From Draconibacterium aestuarii (GTDB lineage Bacteria; Bacteroidota; Bacteroidia; Bacteroidales; Prolixibacteraceae), in contig JAPOHD010000002.1 of NCBI GenBank assembly GCA_026671195.1, forward strand, positions 105,751-169,750: a DNA stretch of 64,000 nt. Reading direction: 5' to 3'. Of the stretch, positions 54,499-62,667 are shown piece by piece. Every line of letters begins with the position of its first letter. Position 1 is the stretch's first letter. The translations under genes were made by a program, and so were the position numbers. The notes beneath the pieces are model-generated. The model had not been told where the DNA came from. It did not search any database and saw only the letters and a program-made list of their open reading frames with translations.

Positions 54499-54534
54499 AA
54501 ACTACCGGAGCTCCGGTTCCGGTAGTTTATTTAA
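54499..54534 (+). terminator. Terminator between the Sus genes and the PUL enzymes
   Basis: AAACTACCGGA pairs with TCCGGTAGTTT around GCTCCGGT, with a short T-rich tail interrupted by A. It lies 29 bp after the PKD lipoprotein and 27 bp before the GH5 gene. With a weak T tract it may act as an attenuator. Confidence 0.75.
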
Positions 54535-54561
54535 TCCGGTTTTACAAAAAAATAAATCCCA

Positions 54562-56178
54562 ATGATTTTACGGTATACAGTTATCCTGTTCATAGCAGTT
54601 ACATTATTTGCTTGTGGCGAAGAACAAAAACAAGAAATAAAGCAAGGATTTGTCCATGTTGAAGGGCAGAAGTTTGTCGATCAGAAAGGGCGGCAGATAA
54701 TTTTTAGTGGTATTAATTTTATCAGCAAAGATCCGCAGGAAAAATACATGCCGGTACAAGGCAATAAAACCTTTGAAAAGTTTAAAAACTGGGGATTTAA
54801 TTGTATTCGTTTAGGAATAATTTGGGATGGATTAGAGCCCGAACCAGGAAACTACAACGAAGAATACCTGTCGGAAATTGATAAAAGAATTCAATGGGCA
54901 AGCGACAACGGAATTTATGTTTATCTGGATATGCACCAGGATTTATACGGAGCAAAATATTCGGATGGTGCACCCGACTGGGCAACGCTGGATGAAGGCC
55001 AACCTCATTATACCGGGGCTGTGTGGAGCGATTCGTATTTAATTAGTCCTGCCATTCAAACCGCTTTCGATAATTTCTGGAATAACAAACCGGCTTCTGA
55101 TGGAGTTGGGATACAAGACCATTATGCCAATCTTTGGAAGTACATTGCCCGTCGCTATGCCACTAATTCAACCGTAATTGGTTACGATATAATGAACGAA
55201 CCTTTTATGGGAAGTTCGGCTCAAAACGTTATGCCGCTCATGTTGGGAGCCTACGCACAGGTGGTGGCGGAAACAACCGGACAGGCACCTCCTTCGGCTG
55301 AAGAACTTGGAGCCATGTGGGCCAACGAGGAATCGCGCTTAAAAGCTTTGGAACTCATTTCAACACGCGACAAATACTCAAAAGTGGTTGATGCTGTTTA
55401 TGAACTGAGTGCCGATTTCGAAAGAAACAAATTGCAGCCCATGTATCAGAAAGTGGCTGATGCGATTCGTGAGGTTGATACCAACCACATCCTGTTTCTA
55501 AATCATAATTATTTTGTAAATACCGGAGTGTCAACCGCATTGGAAGCAACAAAATTACCCGATGGAACACGCGATCCGAATGTGGTCTATGCCGCACACG
55601 GTTACGATTTGGTGGTTGATACCAAAGAAGTGGAAAACCCCAGTTATGAACGGGTTGAATTTATTTTCGATCGCATTGCCGAAAGTGGAAAACGAATGAA
55701 TATGCCGGTAATGGTGGGAGAGTGGGGCGCCCTTCACGGGAAATCGCTAAAAATGGTTGAAACGGCAAGGCACCTGGTAAGTATTATGGAAAAATATAAC
55801 TTTAATAATACGTATTGGGCATTTTACAACGATATCGGCGATTATTCCTATTTCCAAAATGCCATTATACGACCTTATCCTCAGCATATTTCCGGAAATT
55901 TGGTGGAATACGATTATAACTTTAGTAACGGCGAATTTACATGCGTTTGGGAGGAAACTGCAGCCAGTAAAGAACCAACTGTTATGTATGTGCCCAACCT
56001 TAAATCCTTGTCACAGGAAGATATTATAATGTCGCCGTCCGCCGAACAAATAATTTTTGAATACTATGGTAAATCAAATGCGGGAAAATTATTTATTACT
56101 CCGGTGGGTAAAAATATAAAACGAAAAATCAGCTTTACGCTTCAATCCATAAGTAGCGAAACCATTTCAATAAGATAA
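54562..56178 (+). CDS. Family GH5 glycoside hydrolase (endoglycoceramidase/cellulase-like lipoprotein)
   Basis: A 538-residue lipoprotein (LFACGEEQ, Cys at 18). The (beta/alpha)8 GH5 barrel starts with IFSGINFISKD and NWGFNCIRLGIIWDGLEPEPG, has LDMHQDLYGAKYSDGAPDWA, the catalytic acid Glu in GYDIMNEPF (Glu 213) and the nucleophile in MVGEWGALHGK (Glu 387). A beta-sandwich-like tail (SAEQIIFEYYGKSNAGKLF) follows. The MHQD segment and the large insert between strands resemble GH5 members near endoglycoceramidase. These hydrolyse beta-1,4-linked glycans or glycolipids. The actual substrate is unknown. It is the first enzyme after the Sus genes. Confidence 0.9.
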   Translation: MILRYTVILFIAVTLFACGEEQKQEIKQGFVHVEGQKFVDQKGRQIIFSGINFISKDPQEKYMPVQGNKTFEKFKNWGFNCIRLGIIWDGLEPEPGNYNEEYLSEIDKRIQWASDNGIYVYLDMHQDLYGAKYSDGAPDWATLDEGQPHYTGAVWSDSYLISPAIQTAFDNFWNNKPASDGVGIQDHYANLWKYIARRYATNSTVIGYDIMNEPFMGSSAQNVMPLMLGAYAQVVAETTGQAPPSAEELGAMWANEESRLKALELISTRDKYSKVVDAVYELSADFERNKLQPMYQKVADAIREVDTNHILFLNHNYFVNTGVSTALEATKLPDGTRDPNVVYAAHGYDLVVDTKEVENPSYERVEFIFDRIAESGKRMNMPVMVGEWGALHGKSLKMVETARHLVSIMEKYNFNNTYWAFYNDIGDYSYFQNAIIRPYPQHISGNLVEYDYNFSNGEFTCVWEETAASKEPTVMYVPNLKSLSQEDIIMSPSAEQIIFEYYGKSNAGKLFITPVGKNIKRKISFTLQSISSETISIR

Positions 56179-56188
56179 AAAATAGTAT

Positions 56189-57337
56189 ATGGAAAATAGC
56201 CGCGTTTTCAGATTGGAATTGAACAGCAGATTAGTTACTGCTATTCTTATGTGTTTTTTGTTTTCTTTTTTTGCAAATGGGCAAGATGAGATAAAAATCA
56301 AACCTGTGAATTTTAAGGTTCACACTTTTTATTATGGTTGGTATGGTAATCCTGAATACGATGGGAAATACAATAACTGGAATCACCCCATAATTCCTCA
56401 TTGGCGCGATACAACCTGGAACCATGCAGGTCATTTTCCGGGAAACGAAGACATTGGTGCAAACTACTATCCGGCTTTGGGCGAGTACAGTTCCAATGAT
56501 CCTGAAATCATTTCGCAGCACATGGAATTAATCAAAGAAGCAGGAATTGGGGTGTTGGCAATAAGTTGGTGGGGCCCCGATCAATTTACTGATAAATCGG
56601 TAAAAATGTACCTCAATCTTGCACAACAATTTGGATTAAAACTTACATTTCATATTGAACCGGTATATAAATCAGCCCATGAATTTATACGGTTACTGGA
56701 ATATTTACACGAGAACTACCTTGATCATCCGGCTTTGTTCAGATACAATGGGAAACCCTTGTATTATATCTACGACTCAGGAAAAGTAAAATACTATGAA
56801 TGGAACAAAATGCTAAGCCCCGAAGGGGAATTAAGCATTAGAAATACTCCTTTGGATGGCTTGTTTATTGGTCATTTTGAACGTGAACGCGATGGTGGTT
56901 TTATACTTAAATCGGGTTTTGATGGTTTTTATACCTATTACGCCAGCGAGGGATTTATGTACGGTTGTACCAGTACAAACTGGCCTGTTCTTGCGAAGTT
57001 TGCAAAAGAAAATAACTTGCTTTTTATCCCCTGTCCCGGCCCCGGTTATATTGACACACGCATACGCCCCTGGAATGCCAAAAATACAGAAGACCGCGAA
57101 GGTGGGAAATACTACGGGAAGATGTTTATGAATGCTCTAAATGTAAATCCCGATTTTATTGGTATAACGTCGTTTAACGAGTGGCACGAAGGTACCCAGA
57201 TTGAACCGGCTGTTCCAAAAACCATTTCAACATACACGTATGAAAATTATGGCGAAGCTGTTGATCCGATGTTTTATATCAAAAAAACAAGAGAGTTAGT
57301 AAACATGTACATGCAAAAAGTTGAGTCGAACCAATAG
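56189..57337 (+). CDS. Family GH99 endo-alpha-mannosidase/mannanase
   Basis: A 382-residue secreted enzyme with N-terminal signal sequence (hydrophobic LVTAILMCFLFSFFANG). The GH99 features are clear: VHTFYYGWYGNPEYDGKYNNWNH at the start, GVLAISWWGPDQ, TFHIEPVYKSAHE, and SFNEWHEGTQIEPA (residues ~328-341) with the conserved Glu pair (Glu 331 and Glu 334). GH99 enzymes are endo-acting on alpha-1,2-mannosidic bonds next to a Glc/Man-alpha-1,3-Man unit. In Bacteroides they occur in yeast-mannan PULs. No lipobox is seen. It lies 10 bp after the GH5 gene. Confidence 0.92.
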   Translation: MENSRVFRLELNSRLVTAILMCFLFSFFANGQDEIKIKPVNFKVHTFYYGWYGNPEYDGKYNNWNHPIIPHWRDTTWNHAGHFPGNEDIGANYYPALGEYSSNDPEIISQHMELIKEAGIGVLAISWWGPDQFTDKSVKMYLNLAQQFGLKLTFHIEPVYKSAHEFIRLLEYLHENYLDHPALFRYNGKPLYYIYDSGKVKYYEWNKMLSPEGELSIRNTPLDGLFIGHFERERDGGFILKSGFDGFYTYYASEGFMYGCTSTNWPVLAKFAKENNLLFIPCPGPGYIDTRIRPWNAKNTEDREGGKYYGKMFMNALNVNPDFIGITSFNEWHEGTQIEPAVPKTISTYTYENYGEAVDPMFYIKKTRELVNMYMQKVESNQ

Positions 57338-57340
57338 AAG

Positions 57341-59293
57341 ATGAGAAATAGAATGAGAAGTAAAAAACGGTTTAAAGTAAAATACATTTTAATAATTCTT
57401 TTCCTGTTTGCAGGAATATCGGTTGTGGTTGATTTGGTTCGCATTTCTAACTATGAAATAATCCCAATGAGGCCGGTTGAAAAGATCGATCTTCAACAGG
57501 ACCAGGTGTACTACGATCTTGTAAATGGTGTTGATTCAATCGACTGGAATCGTTTGGATGGTACACTCGAATACATTAGCAATGAGTACGACTGTTCCGA
57601 TTTTCGTCTGGTAAACCTGGTGCGGATTTTATATGAGTATGGCGATCAAATTCCAAAAGAGTATAAAACAAAGATTGAAGATGTTCTTTTCGGTTTCAGG
57701 TATTGGTGGGACGAACCCGGAGAAAATTCGATGTGCTACTGGAGCGAGAACCACCAGGTATTGTTTGCTTCGGCCGAATATTTAATCGGAAAGAAGTATC
57801 CCCATGTTGTTTTTAAAAACAGTGGTTTAACCGGAAAACAGCATATGGAAAAAGCCAGAAAATGTGCACTTGACTGGCTGGAGATGCGCTGGAAATATGG
57901 ATTTACTGAGTTCTATTCAGGTGTGTACTACAAAGAAGATATTGCAGCTCTGATTAATCTGATTGATTTTGCCGGGGACAAAGAACTGGCGCAAAAATCA
58001 AAAATAATTATGGACCTGCTTTTTTACGATGTGGCTGCTCAAAACATAAATACAATGTTTGTTTCGGCCAGCGGAAGGGCATATAAAGGAAACCGCACAG
58101 GTGAAGGCGGATCAACGCTTGGCGGCCTTACATCCTACTACTGGGGCGATGGAAAAGAGTGTGGCGCTGGTATGTTGTACGGAATGATGACAACCCTAAA
58201 GTATAAACTGCCGCCTGTTTTGGCCGAAATAGCTAAAGATTCATCGAACGTGATTATTCAACAAAGCAACGGACTGGATATTTCAGAATTAAAGACGGAA
58301 GGATATTACGGAACGGATAACCGGAGCATGATGATGCAATGGGGCATGGAGTGTTTTACAAATCCCGAGATTGTGCGAAATACCCTGGCGCATATTCGCA
58401 ATTGCAACATGTTTTCAAACGCGTTTATCGGCGATTTTAAAATGTTGGATTTTAGCCTCCTTAAATGGTTGCGGCTTGAGCCTGTAGTTACACGCGTTAT
58501 TAACCCACAACCCAACGGTGTGGCCATTCAAAAAGGCAATACCTACACCTATAAAACCAAAGATTATTCGTTGTATACGGCCCAGGCTTATCATCCCGGT
58601 ACTTATGGCGATCAGCAGCATATTTTTGGAATGAACATAAACAATCATTTTAGTATTTTCCATAATCACCCGGCTCTGGAGAAAGACCGAAATTTCCAGT
58701 CGCCTAATTACTGGGTGGGTTACGGGCATATTCCCCATTCGGTGCAGGATAAAAATGTAAATCTTTCTATTTATAATATTCCTGAAAAGAAAGGACTAAT
58801 GGAAATGGATTTACTTGATTATACCCGCGCCTATTTTCCAACCGGGGAATTCGACACGGCTTACATCGACCAGACCTTTGTATTTGGGAAAAAAGGGGAA
58901 ACCTATTGCGCATTTATTGGTGCTAATGTTTTTAATTTCAGAGACAACACAAAGAACGATATCATTCAAAAAGGAAAACAAACCTTTTGGATTACAGAAG
59001 CCGGATCAAAGACTGAAGACGGTTCGTTTGGTGAATTTGTTGAAAGAATCAAAAAGAACACTGTGGATTTTAATCCGGTAACACTTGAGCTGAATTATCG
59101 GTCGAACAATACCAGGTACCATTTAAAATTCGGTGCCGATTTTATAGTTAACGGTAAAATAATCGACACCGCTTACAGTCGTTACAACTCGCCGTATGCG
59201 CAAGCCCGTAAAAAAGATAAAACCATAACTTTTAACCATGGAGGGAAATCATTATTTCTCGATTTTTATAAGCAAATAAGAGAATTCGAATAA
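57341..59293 (+). CDS. Unassigned 650-residue PUL protein, possible toroid-fold polysaccharide lyase or hydrolase
   Basis: I do not recognise this family. A basic N-terminus and hydrophobic segment (residues 10-31) anchor or export it. Residues ~50-375 are helix-rich with a recurring aromatic pattern (LFGFRYWWDEPG, MCYWSENHQVLFASAEYL at 131-148, FYSGVYYKEDIAALINL at 191-207, SGRAYKGNRTGEGG), as in (alpha/alpha)6 toroid enzymes. Residues ~395-645 are beta-rich (YTAQAYHPGTYGDQQHIFG at 412-430; NYWVGYGHIPHSV at 456-468), as in the beta-sandwich of heparinase/PL8-type lyases. Conserved-looking His, Tyr, Asn and Glu near WSENH and YHPG are candidate catalytic residues. Its place between GH99 and GH105 supports an enzyme of the same pathway. 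It starts 3 nt after the GH99 stop. Confidence 0.8.
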   Translation: MRNRMRSKKRFKVKYILIILFLFAGISVVVDLVRISNYEIIPMRPVEKIDLQQDQVYYDLVNGVDSIDWNRLDGTLEYISNEYDCSDFRLVNLVRILYEYGDQIPKEYKTKIEDVLFGFRYWWDEPGENSMCYWSENHQVLFASAEYLIGKKYPHVVFKNSGLTGKQHMEKARKCALDWLEMRWKYGFTEFYSGVYYKEDIAALINLIDFAGDKELAQKSKIIMDLLFYDVAAQNINTMFVSASGRAYKGNRTGEGGSTLGGLTSYYWGDGKECGAGMLYGMMTTLKYKLPPVLAEIAKDSSNVIIQQSNGLDISELKTEGYYGTDNRSMMMQWGMECFTNPEIVRNTLAHIRNCNMFSNAFIGDFKMLDFSLLKWLRLEPVVTRVINPQPNGVAIQKGNTYTYKTKDYSLYTAQAYHPGTYGDQQHIFGMNINNHFSIFHNHPALEKDRNFQSPNYWVGYGHIPHSVQDKNVNLSIYNIPEKKGLMEMDLLDYTRAYFPTGEFDTAYIDQTFVFGKKGETYCAFIGANVFNFRDNTKNDIIQKGKQTFWITEAGSKTEDGSFGEFVERIKKNTVDFNPVTLELNYRSNNTRYHLKFGADFIVNGKIIDTAYSRYNSPYAQARKKDKTITFNHGGKSLFLDFYKQIREFE

Positions 59294-59307
59294 CAAACTT
59301 TACACGA

Positions 59308-60387
59308 ATGAACAATAAATTTTTATCGCTAGTTCTTGTCCTGCTTCTGTTGAGCCTCTCATTCTCAGGTTCAGGAAAAGGAACAGAGCAAATGGCGGCA
59401 AATTGGCAGATTAAAACCGATCCAAAAGAAGTTGGCAAAAGAATTACAAACCATGTTGCCAAAAAGAAATCGTATCGTTTTTATGCCATGGTTTGTACTT
59501 ATTATGGGGCTCTTAATTTTGGTGATGTTACAGGCGACTCTGAAATAACAACGCAAATGGAAAAAGGAATTGCGCCTTATATTTACGGTAACCGTCATTA
59601 TCGTAAAGGACATGTCGATTATAATGTATTTGGAATTTGGCCGTTCGAACTATACAGGCAAACAGGAAACAAGGACTATCTTCAGACCGGAAAAGAACTG
59701 GCCGATGATGAATATGAGAATGTTCGTGAAGACGGATTAACACCCTATTCCCGGTTTTGGGTAGACGATATGTATATGGTTGGATCATTACAGGTGCAGG
59801 CTTATAAATCAACCCTGGAAACAGAATATCTCGATCGTGCTGCCTTGCTTTTAAGCGTGTATTGCGATAGTCTGCAACGCGATAATGGATTGTTTCATCA
59901 TCGGAAAGATGCACCATTTTACTGGGGGCGTGGCAACGGATGGGCTGCTGCAGCTTTAACAGAAGTACTGCTGGTGTTGCCCGGCACACACAAACATTAT
60001 AATGAACTTATAACCGCATATCGGAAAATGATGGCAACATTGCGTGCATACCAGGGCGAAGATGGAATGTGGCACCAGTTAATTGATTACCCCGATAGTT
60101 ATGCCGAGACTTCGAGCACAGGTATGTTTTTATTCGCCATGGCATCGGGTGTTGATAAGGGATGGCTGCCGGCAGAAGAATATAAAGATACGGTTACAAA
60201 GAGTTGGGAAGCTCTGGCCGGTTATGTAAATAAAAAAGGAAAAACCAGAAATGTGTGCATTGCCACCAATGCAAAAAACAGCGAACGCCATTACCTGAAA
60301 CGTTGGAAACTTACCGGCGATTATCATGGTCAGGCAGCCGTTCTGTGGGCTGCAACCGCAATGCTGAGGTTGATGGAGAAGAATTAG
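59308..60387 (+). CDS. Family GH105 unsaturated uronyl hydrolase
   Basis: A 359-residue secreted enzyme with a signal peptide (LVLVLLLLSLSFS). The (alpha/alpha)6 barrel of GH105 (YteR-like) is seen from RFYAMVCTYYGAL, HVDYNVFGIWPFELY, the catalytic Asp in SRFWVDDMYMVGSL (Asp 153/154), GLFHHRKDAPFYWGRGNGWAAAAL (with WGRGNGW) and the end HGQAAVLWAATAM. It removes the 4,5-unsaturated uronic acid left by a polysaccharide lyase from oligosaccharides, usually in the periplasm. This implies a uronic-acid-containing substrate and a lyase, which is not otherwise found in this PUL. It lies 15 bp after the unassigned protein. Confidence 0.92.
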   Translation: MNNKFLSLVLVLLLLSLSFSGSGKGTEQMAANWQIKTDPKEVGKRITNHVAKKKSYRFYAMVCTYYGALNFGDVTGDSEITTQMEKGIAPYIYGNRHYRKGHVDYNVFGIWPFELYRQTGNKDYLQTGKELADDEYENVREDGLTPYSRFWVDDMYMVGSLQVQAYKSTLETEYLDRAALLLSVYCDSLQRDNGLFHHRKDAPFYWGRGNGWAAAALTEVLLVLPGTHKHYNELITAYRKMMATLRAYQGEDGMWHQLIDYPDSYAETSSTGMFLFAMASGVDKGWLPAEEYKDTVTKSWEALAGYVNKKGKTRNVCIATNAKNSERHYLKRWKLTGDYHGQAAVLWAATAMLRLMEKN

Positions 60388-61052
60388 TTATTCTTATCTG
60401 CCAGTTTCGAATATTTTTTCAAATAGATTTGGTGCATGGCCCAGGCTTCGAATTTGCCAATGTGTTTAGCTCCTCCTAAAAATTCGGCCTCAATAAAAGC
60501 TTTGCAGCCTTTTTCCAGTACCTGGCAAACCACAAAGGCTTCGTCCAGATTGCGCCCGGCACAAACAGCACCGTGGTTGGCCATTAAGGCTGCGTTTCGG
60601 CCCCGCATGGCTTTTACGGTAGCCCGTACAATTTTTTTTGTCGACGGCAGGGCATAATCGGCACAACGAACACTTGGACCAACAATTTGTGCCAGATCAT
60701 CTAAAACAGCAGGTACTTCTCTGCGCGCAGCCGCACAGGTAGAGGCATTCATTTGGTGGGAATGAATAATGGCATTAAATTCTTTTCTGGCGTTGTAAAT
60801 ACCCGAGTGCATTTTAAATTCCGACGAAGGTTTTATACCGGTTTTGTTGTAGGTATTGGTTTTAAAGTTAATTAAAACCATGTCGGCAGGTGTCAGGTCT
60901 TCGTAGAATTTTCCACTGGGAGTGATCAACATCTCGCTGTTGTTTACCTTTACACTAATGTTGCCCCAGGTGCGCGAAACCAGTCCTTGTTCTACCAGTT
61001 TCAACCCGGCTTTCACCAATGCTTCTCTTTCGTTACTATAATCTGATACCAT
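60384..61052 (-). CDS. Class II aldolase/epimerase family protein (fuculose-phosphate aldolase-like)
   Basis: From ATG 61052 (MVSDYSNEREALVKAG) it has 222 residues; seven codons upstream are reached only with TTG. It has the class II aldolase/adducin fold: GLVSRTWGNISVKV, LITPSGKFYEDL, the acid/substrate region KPSSEFKMHSGIYN, zinc His pair in AIIHSHQMNAS, and LMANHGAVCAGRNLDEAF. It retro-aldol cleaves or epimerises a sugar phosphate such as L-fuculose-1-P or L-ribulose-5-P. Its stop overlaps the GH105 stop by 4 nt on the opposite strand. It could handle sugar released by the PUL, but no other catabolic gene adjoins it. Confidence 0.88.
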   Translation of the reverse strand: MVSDYSNEREALVKAGLKLVEQGLVSRTWGNISVKVNNSEMLITPSGKFYEDLTPADMVLINFKTNTYNKTGIKPSSEFKMHSGIYNARKEFNAIIHSHQMNASTCAAARREVPAVLDDLAQIVGPSVRCADYALPSTKKIVRATVKAMRGRNAALMANHGAVCAGRNLDEAFVVCQVLEKGCKAFIEAEFLGGAKHIGKFEAWAMHQIYLKKYSKLADKNN

Positions 61053-61349
61053 AATTCCTGAATAAGAAGTCAAAGGTCGTAATTTTTACGCGTTTTTTTC
61101 GCATCACCTACAAAACCCGGCAGCAAACCATTACAAGCAGAAAAAAGGGTGAAAATAAATTCGCTTATATTACATAACATAAGTTTTGCCCTTGATTTGT
61201 ATGACTGAATTGCACTATCTTTTTTTTCAATTCAGGATTGCGGAAACCCTGTTTAAAAATGTTAAGGTACCTGGCAGCCGGAAGGGTGGCAGGGAAATAT
61301 CCCAAATAATTCCAGTGTACCCCAAATTTAAAATTTAAAATTTACTTAT

Positions 61350-61832
61350 ATGGAAGATCAATTTTCATTCTCATTAACCGATGAGGATAAGGTTCAGATT
61401 AACCAGGCCCTTCAAACCCTGGTAACTGTTCTGGAACCCAAATTAATGACCCTTACGCCTGACGAGCGTAAAGAAATGCCCAAAATGGGCGATAAAACCG
61501 TGGCTTTTGTTGAAAAAGCCGTGGAATACGGACAGGAATACCCACAGTATATGCCTGCTTTTATTGATGTACCCGAAGCCAAAATCGATTTCGATGGCGT
61601 AAAAGTTTTGCGTGGTTTTTTTACCCAGCTTGAGCGCATTACCAACGAGCTCGACGACAGTATGACACTTGCCGGAAGCGAGGCCTACAGTGCATCGCTT
61701 TCGATTTATAAAGTGCTTAAAAATGCCGCCACCATGGGGCAACCCGGTGCCGAAGAGGCTGTTGCCGAACTGGCTAACCGTTTTCCGCGGGGGAAGCGAA
61801 AGGTAACTCCGGAAAATAACCAGCTCTTGTAA
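61350..61832 (+). CDS. Conserved hypothetical protein, 160 residues
   Basis: No family is recognised. It is a mostly helical, soluble protein without signal peptide: MEDQFSFSLTDEDKVQINQALQTL, then TLTPDERKEMPKMGDKTVAFVEKAVEYG, a short loop FIDVPEAKIDFDGVKV, and a long helix with ELDDSMTLAGSEAYSASLSIYKVLK. It ends in the basic tail NRFPRGKRKVTPENNQLL. The pattern of two helical halves around a proline-rich loop suggests a small all-alpha domain. It is bounded by about 275 bp upstream and 830 bp downstream without genes. I recall similar short proteins next to repeats in other Bacteroidota, but I have no function for them. Confidence 0.6.
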   Translation: MEDQFSFSLTDEDKVQINQALQTLVTVLEPKLMTLTPDERKEMPKMGDKTVAFVEKAVEYGQEYPQYMPAFIDVPEAKIDFDGVKVLRGFFTQLERITNELDDSMTLAGSEAYSASLSIYKVLKNAATMGQPGAEEAVAELANRFPRGKRKVTPENNQLL

Positions 61833-62667
61833 GCCGCACTATACATCGGAACTTTGTTAGTTGTTTTGTAAATAGTCCGGTTTTTATCCTTCCGCATACC
61901 CTGAATTTTAATTCGAACCTGCAAAGGCTTTGCTTTTTATAGCTCTGGTTTTGTTTTTTTAGGCGTAATTCCGAAAAATTTATGCAAACACCCGGTTCCA
62001 AACGGCATACTTCTCACTTTTTTCTTTAATCGGCTCACTTTTTACACCAATAGCCTCACTTTTATATGCATTAGCGGGGTTAAAAGCCGCAAAAAGCCAG
62101 GAAAAAAGCAGGAAATCCCGGCTTTTTACCCCGTGCATGGCGTAAAAAACAGCATATAAGCTGGTTTTTTGCCTGCCGCTTTTAAAAAATAGTGAGGATG
62201 ATCTAAAAAAAAGCAAAGACATTGTACTAAAAAGCCGGAACGACGAGGAAAAAAGTGAGGTATAGTCTCACTTTTTTTCAGCACTGCCGGGTAAAAAACC
62301 AGAACGGGCTCACTTTTTACAAGCCTTTTGGGTAAAAAAGCGGGCTTAACGAGGGTTTTGGACAGAACACGGCACTACGGAACAAAATTTATGTTGAATA
62401 ATACCCCGGAAAAGAAGATTAAAATTGAATTTATGTTTATTTTTAAAACAAAAAACCATTGAATACACGCATCCTAATAAAACAAAAACAACAACTGCCA
62501 GATAACCCTGCCAATGAAGTTACTAGTAACTCAACATAAAATGTGTCTTTTCCATGCCATATTGGGTGGATAACAACACTTTTTAAAACGACATAAACGA
62601 AATAACAACAATTGATGATGCACAGTAGTTATGCACAAGCATGCAACCGCCCCGGGTCAACAAACAA
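61833..62667. other. Gene-free region with CTCACTTTTT repeats and hairpins
   Basis: About 830 bp without a credible gene. The decamer CTCACTTTTT (last T varying) occurs at 62013, 62034, 62055 (as CTCACTTTTA), 62267 and 62309, and in inverted form at 62250 and near 62192. Two hairpins are visible (62145-62172 and 62249-62278). The right part (62380-62660) is AT-rich and ends with GTTATGCACA (62628-62637), an inverted copy of a decamer beyond the erm gene. Confidence 0.6.
62249..62278 (+). terminator. Perfect hairpin with T7 in the repeat region
   Basis: AAAAAAGTGAG pairs with CTCACTTTTTT around GTATAGT, so the hairpin is made by an inverted pair of the local decamer. The T7 tail makes it terminator-like, but no gene runs into it. 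Confidence 0.45.

Noticed and set aside
61980..62222. Minus-strand 80-residue open frame in the repeat-rich gap
   Set aside because: It covers the decamer repeats and hairpins, is low-complexity (Ser, Phe and Lys) and has no family pattern.
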